From contig NZ_JAUSSR010000008.1 of the NCBI RefSeq assembly GCF_030812475.1, forward strand, positions 1 through 64,000: a stretch of 64,000 nt of DNA, read 5' to 3'. Below the pieces are notes generated by a model. That model saw nothing but the letters and a program-made list of their open reading frames with translations. It searched no databases and was not told the DNA's origin. Position numbers and translations under genes: made by a program. This stretch comes from Pseudomonas lini. Its GTDB lineage: Bacteria > Pseudomonadota > Gammaproteobacteria > Pseudomonadales > Pseudomonadaceae. This document shows, one piece after another, positions 59,953 to 64,000 of this stretch (positions within the stretch are counted from its first letter, which is position 1; each line of letters opens with the position of its first letter).

Positions 59953-61239
59953 ATGTTGAACAAGCGAATCAGCCTGATCGCTCTGGGGATGTTGAGTGCC
60001 ACACAAGCCATGGCCAACGACCAGGCCGAATCCAAGGGTTTTGTTGAAGACAGCAGCCTCAAAGTGCTGCTGCGCAATGCCTACATGAATCGCGACTACA
60101 AAGACGGGAACCCGGACAAAGCCGAATGGGGCCAAGCGGCCATCGGTACCTTCTCGTCCGGTTTCACCCAAGGGACCGTGGGTGTGGGCGTGGATGCTTT
60201 CGGCCTGTACGCATTGCGTCTGGATGGCGGCAAAGGTCGCAGCGGCGCACAGGGTATCGACTTCTTTAAAAAGGGCGACAGCGGCAGCGCGGCAAATGAC
60301 CTGTCCAAGGGCGGGGCGGCGGTCAAGTTCCGTCTCTCCAGCACGACGCTGACCTACGGCGACCAGATGCCGGTGTTGCCGGTGCTGAGTTACGACAACT
60401 CGCGCCTGCTGCCGGAAAGTTACACCGGCACCCTGATCACCTCCAAGGAGATCAAAGGCCTGGAGCTGAACGCCGGTCGCTTCACCGCCGAGTCGCGCAA
60501 AAGCGCGGAAGGCCGTGACAGCGGTGGCTTGAAATCGATCAACGTGCTGGGTGGTAGCTACCAGTTCACCGAGCAGTTCAAGGCTGCGTTGTACGCCTCC
60601 GACGTCGAAGACGTGCTGAAGAAGCAATATGTGAACGCCAACTACGCGATCCCGATCGATAAGGATCAGTCCCTGAGCCTGGACTTCAACGGCTACCGCA
60701 CCAAGCTGGACGATTCCTATGTCCGCGAAAGCGGTGCCACGGGTGATGACAACAAGATCTGGAGCCTGGCCGCCACCTACGCCACCGGTCCCCACTCGTT
60801 CACCCTCGCGCACCAGCGCAGCACAGGTGACAGCAACCTGGGCTACGCCTACGGCGGCTACCAGAGAGATCAAGGTCGCGTCGGCGATGGCGGCAACACC
60901 ATCTACCTGGCGAACTCCTACTGGTCCGACTTCAACGCAGAAGACGAGCGCAGCTGGCAGCTGGGCTACGGCCTCGACTTCACCACGTTCGGGGTTCCAG
61001 GCCTGACCTACAACGTCGCCTATGTGCGTGGCAGCAACATCACCACGTCCACCAGCGAAGGCGGCACCGAGCGCGAAATCTTCAACCAGTTCAAGTACGT
61101 CGTGCAAAGCGGCGCGGCCAAAGACCTGAGCGTGAGACTGCGCAGCTCGGTCCTGCGCGTGTCGCAGAAATCCAGCGAATACAACGTCAGCGGCAACGAA
61201 GTACGAGTATTTGTGGATTACCCGATCAACGTTTTCTGA
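59953..61239 (+). CDS. OprD-family outer-membrane porin
   Basis: Outer-membrane substrate-specific porin, 428 residues, with a signal peptide ending at AMA-NDQ (residue 21-22), alternating beta-strand pattern, and terminal Phe (VDYPINVF) as required for barrel assembly. Subfamily (basic amino acid or carboxylate type) cannot be fixed. AAGGAAAAG lies before the ATG. Position after aguBA might hint at amine or amino acid uptake, which is inference. Confidence 0.9.
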   Translation: MLNKRISLIALGMLSATQAMANDQAESKGFVEDSSLKVLLRNAYMNRDYKDGNPDKAEWGQAAIGTFSSGFTQGTVGVGVDAFGLYALRLDGGKGRSGAQGIDFFKKGDSGSAANDLSKGGAAVKFRLSSTTLTYGDQMPVLPVLSYDNSRLLPESYTGTLITSKEIKGLELNAGRFTAESRKSAEGRDSGGLKSINVLGGSYQFTEQFKAALYASDVEDVLKKQYVNANYAIPIDKDQSLSLDFNGYRTKLDDSYVRESGATGDDNKIWSLAATYATGPHSFTLAHQRSTGDSNLGYAYGGYQRDQGRVGDGGNTIYLANSYWSDFNAEDERSWQLGYGLDFTTFGVPGLTYNVAYVRGSNITTSTSEGGTEREIFNQFKYVVQSGAAKDLSVRLRSSVLRVSQKSSEYNVSGNEVRVFVDYPINVF

Positions 61240-61284
61240 TGATCGGTTGCGGTATACAGGCTTGATTCAAGGCTGAGAGAAAAC

Positions 61285-61470
61285 AAGCCCCGACTGGTTC
61301 GTAATGCTGGTCAGTTAAGCCTTTGTAGGAGCGAGCTTGCTCGCGATGGTCGCCAACGATAACGCGTGTTTGCTGGATAACACGCGGTGTTCTGGAATCC
61401 ATCGCGAGCAAGCTCGCTCCTACAATGTCCTTAACTGAACAGCATTGCCGAATGGTTCGGGGCTTTTTTG
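61285..61470 (+). terminator. oprD terminator with REP element inside the stem-loop
   Basis: Arms of about 35 bases at 61285-61319 and 61430-61465 (AAGCCCCGA ... AGTTAAG with CTTAACTGA ... TTCGGGGCTT) followed by T residues. The loop is filled by a whole family I REP pair. Confidence 0.78.
61324..61425. repeat. Composite REP element, family I
   Basis: Arms TGTAGGAGCGAGCTTGCTCG and complement, core GCCAACGATAACGCGTGTTT. Nested in the oprD terminator. Confidence 0.9.
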
Positions 61471-61620
61471 TGCGTGCGATTCAGAGCTCGGCACTGTCAG
61501 AAATTTCCTCCATTGAATCGGGACGGTTCTGGAGTGCGAAAGGGATCAGGCTGATATTTATTGCGTGCTTGAACGATTGAAAATGCTGGACCAGAAATCC
61601 AACTGATGGTGGTTATTACT

Positions 61621-61884
61621 ATGGTTGTATTGTTGAAATCCACATATGTGTGTTGTCGAATTGATAAGGATCTGAAGGCGTGTGCGGCTAAAGTCTTGAG
61701 CGCCAGCGGTCTTAGTATCAATGACGCCATGCATCTTTTTCTTCGTCAGGTCGTAGCAACTCAGGGGCTTCCGTTCGAACCGCGACAACCATCGGAGAAG
61801 ACGGCCAGTGCCATGATGGAAGCACGAGATATTCGCCAGCGATTTTGCTCGAAAAAGGACGAGATTTCTGATGAGTGCGGATAG
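61621..61884 (+). CDS. RelB/DinJ-type antitoxin without toxin
   Basis: Protein of 87 residues with a ribbon-helix-helix N-terminus: VCCRIDKDLKACAAKVLSAS then GLSINDAMHLFLRQVVATQG and LPFE, the RelB/DinJ pattern. The ATG at 61621 follows GGTGG by eight bases; an ATG five codons earlier is possible. No RelE/YafQ-type toxin gene follows in the next 300 bases, so it appears to be an orphan. Confidence 0.75.
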   Translation: MVVLLKSTYVCCRIDKDLKACAAKVLSASGLSINDAMHLFLRQVVATQGLPFEPRQPSEKTASAMMEARDIRQRFCSKKDEISDECG

Positions 61885-61931
61885 CGCTGTATCACTGTGC
61901 AAACCGTGATCGTCAATTAGAACACCGAACT

Positions 61932-62000
61932 CTGTGGGAGCCAGGCGTGCTGGCGAAGGCGTCCTCAGGATCGCTATCGCCGGCAAGCCTGGCTCCTACG
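61932..62000. repeat. REP-like pair
   Basis: TGTGGGAGCCAGGCGTGCTG and GGCAAGCCTGGCTCCTACG, a diverged REP pair between the antitoxin gene and the Fic operator array. Confidence 0.75.
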
Positions 62001-62018
62001 AAAAGCGATCACAACGCT

Positions 62019-62149
62019 CATGTCGTCAAAATCCCGTTTCGGTAACACGTGTCGCCAACATGTCGTCCGCGGCGACATGTTCCCAAGACGTGTCGCAAAA
62101 AGCGGAAAATTGCGACACGTTAAGGCCTCATGTCTACACTGGCGACATG
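62019..62149. promoter_or_regulatory. Seven-copy operator-like array upstream of fic
   Basis: Core CRTGTCGC (or GCGACAYG on the opposite strand), two copies ending in T. Positions: 62019, 62048, 62059 forward; 62072 reverse; 62089 forward; 62112, 62142 reverse. Perfect inverted pairs: ACATGTCG with CGACATGT around 62069, and CGTGTCGCAA with TTGCGACACG around 62104. A TACACT hexamer at 62135-62140 could be the -10 of the fic promoter, inside the array. Confidence 0.65.
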
Positions 62150-62201
62150 AGTGAAGCCTCTCTCTGCTCAAAAAACATACAAAATGATCAGGAATGCATC
62201 C

Positions 62202-63326
62202 ATGACCGAACCGCTTCTGCCATGGCAGGCCGACAGGCCCTACAACCAACTGCCGCTGCTACCGCCAGCGATCGAGCTGGAAACACGTGCAGTCCTCAAA
62301 AAATGCATTGAGGCGCGCACCGCGCTGGCCGAGTTGAAACAGGCAGCAGAGCTGATTCCGAACCAAACGGTCCTGATCAATACCATTCCCCTGCTGGAAG
62401 CCAAAGACAGCTCGGAAATAGAAAGTATCGTCACTACCACGGACTTACTGTTCCAGCATGCTCAAGACACTGAAAACCATGCGGACCCGGCGACCAAGGA
62501 AGCATTGCGTTATCGAACAGCGCTGAACCAAGGCTTTCTATCCTTGGCCCAACGACCGTTGTCCACCAACACCGCCGTAGAAATCTGCCGCACCCTGAAA
62601 GGCGTGAAACTGGATATCCGCCGCACGCCAGGCACTCAGCTCGCGAATGACCGCACCGGTGAAGTCATCTATACCCCGCCCGAAGGGGAGGAGCACTTGC
62701 GCGACCTTCTCGCCAACTGGGAGCGCTTTCTTCACAACGAAACCGAGCTCGATCCCCTGGTTCGCATGGCTGTCGGGCATTATCAGTTTGAAGCGATCCA
62801 TCCCTTTATCGACGGGAACGGTCGTACAGGACGGGTCCTCAACACCCTGTTTTTGATCCAGGAAGGCCTCCTGAACCTGCCGATCCTCTACCTCAGCCGC
62901 TACATCATTGCCTACCGTGCCGATTACTACCGGCTACTGCTGGAAGTTACGACCAAACAAGCCTGGGAACCATGGCTGTTGTTCATGCTAAGCGCGGTAG
63001 AAGAGACCGCTCGCTGGACGACGGCCAAGATTTCGGCCATCCGTGCATTGTCCGAACACACCATGCAGTTTGTGCGTGAGCAACTGCCGAAAACCTACAC
63101 GCGCGAACTGGTGGATGTGATTTTCGAGCAGCCTTATTGCCGTATCAGCAATGTGGTCGAAAAGAAAATTGCTCAGCGTCAGGCTGCATCTCGTTACCTG
63201 AAAGATCTGGTAGAGATTGGCGTATTGGAAGAGATTCAGGTGGGCAAGGAGAAGCTTTTTATCCATCCGAAGCTGATGCAATTACTCATTCGCGACAGCA
63301 ACGAATTCAGGCATTACGTTGGTTGA
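62202..63326 (+). CDS. fic: Fic-domain protein, class II
   Basis: Probable AMP-transferase of 374 residues. N-terminal Fic_N region with inhibitory-helix motif S70-x3-E74 (SSEIES), Fic core with H200-PFIDGNGRTGR-211, flap RTPG ... GEVIYTPPEG, and a C-terminal winged helix (CRISNVVEKKIAQRQAASRY). The inhibitory Glu and the catalytic His are both present, so a self-inhibited enzyme is expected. ATG at 62202 follows AGGAA. Target unknown. Confidence 0.88.
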   Translation: MTEPLLPWQADRPYNQLPLLPPAIELETRAVLKKCIEARTALAELKQAAELIPNQTVLINTIPLLEAKDSSEIESIVTTTDLLFQHAQDTENHADPATKEALRYRTALNQGFLSLAQRPLSTNTAVEICRTLKGVKLDIRRTPGTQLANDRTGEVIYTPPEGEEHLRDLLANWERFLHNETELDPLVRMAVGHYQFEAIHPFIDGNGRTGRVLNTLFLIQEGLLNLPILYLSRYIIAYRADYYRLLLEVTTKQAWEPWLLFMLSAVEETARWTTAKISAIRALSEHTMQFVREQLPKTYTRELVDVIFEQPYCRISNVVEKKIAQRQAASRYLKDLVEIGVLEEIQVGKEKLFIHPKLMQLLIRDSNEFRHYVG

Positions 63327-63346
63327 GAGGTGGCTTTTGAACCTCG

Positions 63347-63376
63347 GAAAGCCCCGATCAATTCGGGGCTTTTTCA
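63347..63376 (+). terminator. Intrinsic terminator of fic
   Basis: Stem AGCCCCGA/TCGGGGCT (63350-63357 with 63363-63370) and five T residues. Confidence 0.88.
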
Positions 63377-63390
63377 TACATGCGATTCGC

Positions 63391-63683
63391 CTATGGAGCG
63401 AGGTTGCTGGCTCGGTTGTTACATGGTGCGTCGAGCACCTTCACCACATCATCGATGATCGCCTTGCTCATATCCTGCAAATAATGCGACGCCCAGGCAT
63501 GCCGGTCGGTGTCGCGAACCATGGCCGCATCGGATGCGAGCAGTTTGGCAACGTGGAGCAGATCGGAGGCGTGAGAGAGGGCTTGGATCACCGGGACACC
63601 GGCGTTGATGCGGAACAGCGGTTCGTTGGCGTGGTAAGAGAAGTGGTGAGACCGATGGTTTTCAGGTTTTGGGGGTTGGTCAT
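63391..63683 (-). pseudogene. DUF3077 gene with a one-base frameshift
   Basis: From ATG 63683 (GGAGG six bases upstream) the frame reads MTNPQNLKTIGLTT and then leaves the family pattern. One base away the frame reads FSYHANEPLFRINAGVP through SHYLQDMSKAIIDDVVKVLD to the stop codon at 63391, a clear DUF3077 match. The junction is ACCACTTCTCTTACC; an extra T would give T-T-F-S-Y-H. A one-base deletion at about 63641 is the simplest explanation, real or from sequencing. Confidence 0.75.
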
Positions 63684-63766
63684 TGTGCGCCTCCGCTTTT
63701 TGGACGGTGGTGGGTGATGACCGGTGCAGCAAAGGTGGAAATTTTCGACGGTACTATGGCGGGCAT
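63680..63766 (-). CDS. 28-residue reading frame coupled to the DUF3077 gene
   Basis: ATG at 63766 with AGGAG nine bases upstream; the frame ends with a TGA that overlaps the DUF3077 start codon (ATGA). Product MPAIVPSKISTFAAPVITHH then RPKSGGAQ. The good ribosome site and the overlap suggest a leader peptide for translational coupling. Function unknown. Confidence 0.5.
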   Translation of the reverse strand: MPAIVPSKISTFAAPVITHHRPKSGGAQ

Positions 63767-63792
63767 TAGCAAAAACTCCTGAATCAAGTTAG

Positions 63793-63930
63793 AGCTACCA
63801 CGTTCGTTCTCAGGCGAATGGGTGGCAGCTATGCGCGGGCTGAGAAACCGGAGATACAGGAACCCGGCAGACCCGAAGGTCTCCCACGCACAGCCGCCAT
63901 TACACGGAAATGCAGGCACAAAAAAACGCC
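63793..63930 (-). ncRNA. Structured leader RNA, C4-like (copy B)
   Basis: Second copy of the RNA seen at 36986-37125. Helices: AGACC/GGTCT (63869-63873, 63878-63882) closing a TTCG loop; GCTATGCG/CGCACAGC (63828-63835, 63887-63894); AGCTACCAC/GTGGCAGCT (63793-63801, 63822-63830) with inner TTCG/CGAA. It also shares a run of A residues and CGCCG just upstream. Read toward the DUF3077 gene. Confidence 0.6.
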
Positions 63931-64000
63931 GACAATCGTGACTTGGGGCGCTTGTGCGCCTGTATCTTACTTGGGTTCTCAGGCCCGGTCGCTGAATTGG

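Noticed and set aside
1..62000. CRISPR-like array from recurring REP sequences
   Set aside because: The repeats are palindromic, scattered between genes, and have no regular spacers or cas genes.
61934..62311. 125-codon plus-strand frame over the operator array
   Set aside because: It runs through a REP pair and the repeat array into fic in another frame; no ribosome site.
63680..63919. 79-codon frame over RNA element B
   Set aside because: It includes the RNA element; only the last 28 codons, which have their own ribosome site, are kept as a possible gene.
1..64000. tRNA, rRNA, insertion sequence or prophage genes
   Set aside because: No cloverleaf, rRNA-like segment, transposase, integrase or phage structural gene was recognised on either strand.

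Overview
The window is a chromosomal segment of a Pseudomonas, most likely of the P. fluorescens group. This rests on high-GC coding sequence, many REP palindromes of the type TGTGGGAGCGAGCYTGCTCGCGA, a rimA-rimB-rimK operon, and a gene order (gshA-paaI-tex-ompR-envZ-rimK ... hslR-hslO-pckA ... fdhF-fdhD-lysR-kbp-yrfG-nudE-cysQ ... dctD-dctB) that I recall from the Pseudomonas core chromosome. The whole window is packed with genes; no rRNA, tRNA, CRISPR array, complete insertion sequence or prophage was seen.

Bases 1-21,400 form a sulfur-acquisition supercluster. One operon on the minus strand has two SfnB/DszC-like acyl-CoA-dehydrogenase-fold oxidoreductases, a DszA/NtaA-like flavin monooxygenase and a MetQ-MetN-MetI transporter. 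It is followed by a protein of unknown function with two similar segments, a cystine-type ABC transporter (tcyJ-tcyL-tcyN), a D-cysteine desulfhydrase (dcyD), a serine acetyltransferase (epsC), a BCCT choline/betaine transporter with a BetI-like operator, an SDR/LysR divergent pair, and the taurine genes tauABCD. A shared AT-rich motif precedes tauA and the sfnB operon, with a weaker version before tcyJ, which suggests common sulfur-starvation control.

Bases 21,700-34,500 hold core genes: gshA, a PaaI-type thioesterase, tex, the ompR-envZ (AmgRS-type) two-component system, the rimABK operon for ribosomal S6 modification, the heat-shock genes hslR and hslO, and pckA. Bases 34,500-39,000 are more accessory: a hipBA toxin-antitoxin pair with duplicated operator-like repeats, two related small genes (one interrupted by an amber codon), a structured RNA element, and a subtilase lipoprotein. 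Bases 39,200-53,700 return to core functions: recQ, thioesterases, a glycine-zipper protein, a YdeP-type molybdoenzyme with its FdhD maturation factor, kbp, yrfG, nudE, cysQ and dctBD.

Bases 53,700-61,300 carry a kinase-aminotransferase fusion, the agmatine genes aguBA and an OprD porin preceded by a probable small RNA or attenuated leader. The last 2.5 kb is accessory: an orphan RelB/DinJ-type antitoxin, a class II Fic protein behind a seven-copy operator-like array, and a frameshifted DUF3077 gene with a coupled 28-codon reading frame and a second copy of the structured RNA seen near 37 kb. The two RNA copies differ in sequence but keep their helices through compensatory changes. That RNA and the Fic operator array are the most unusual signals in the window.
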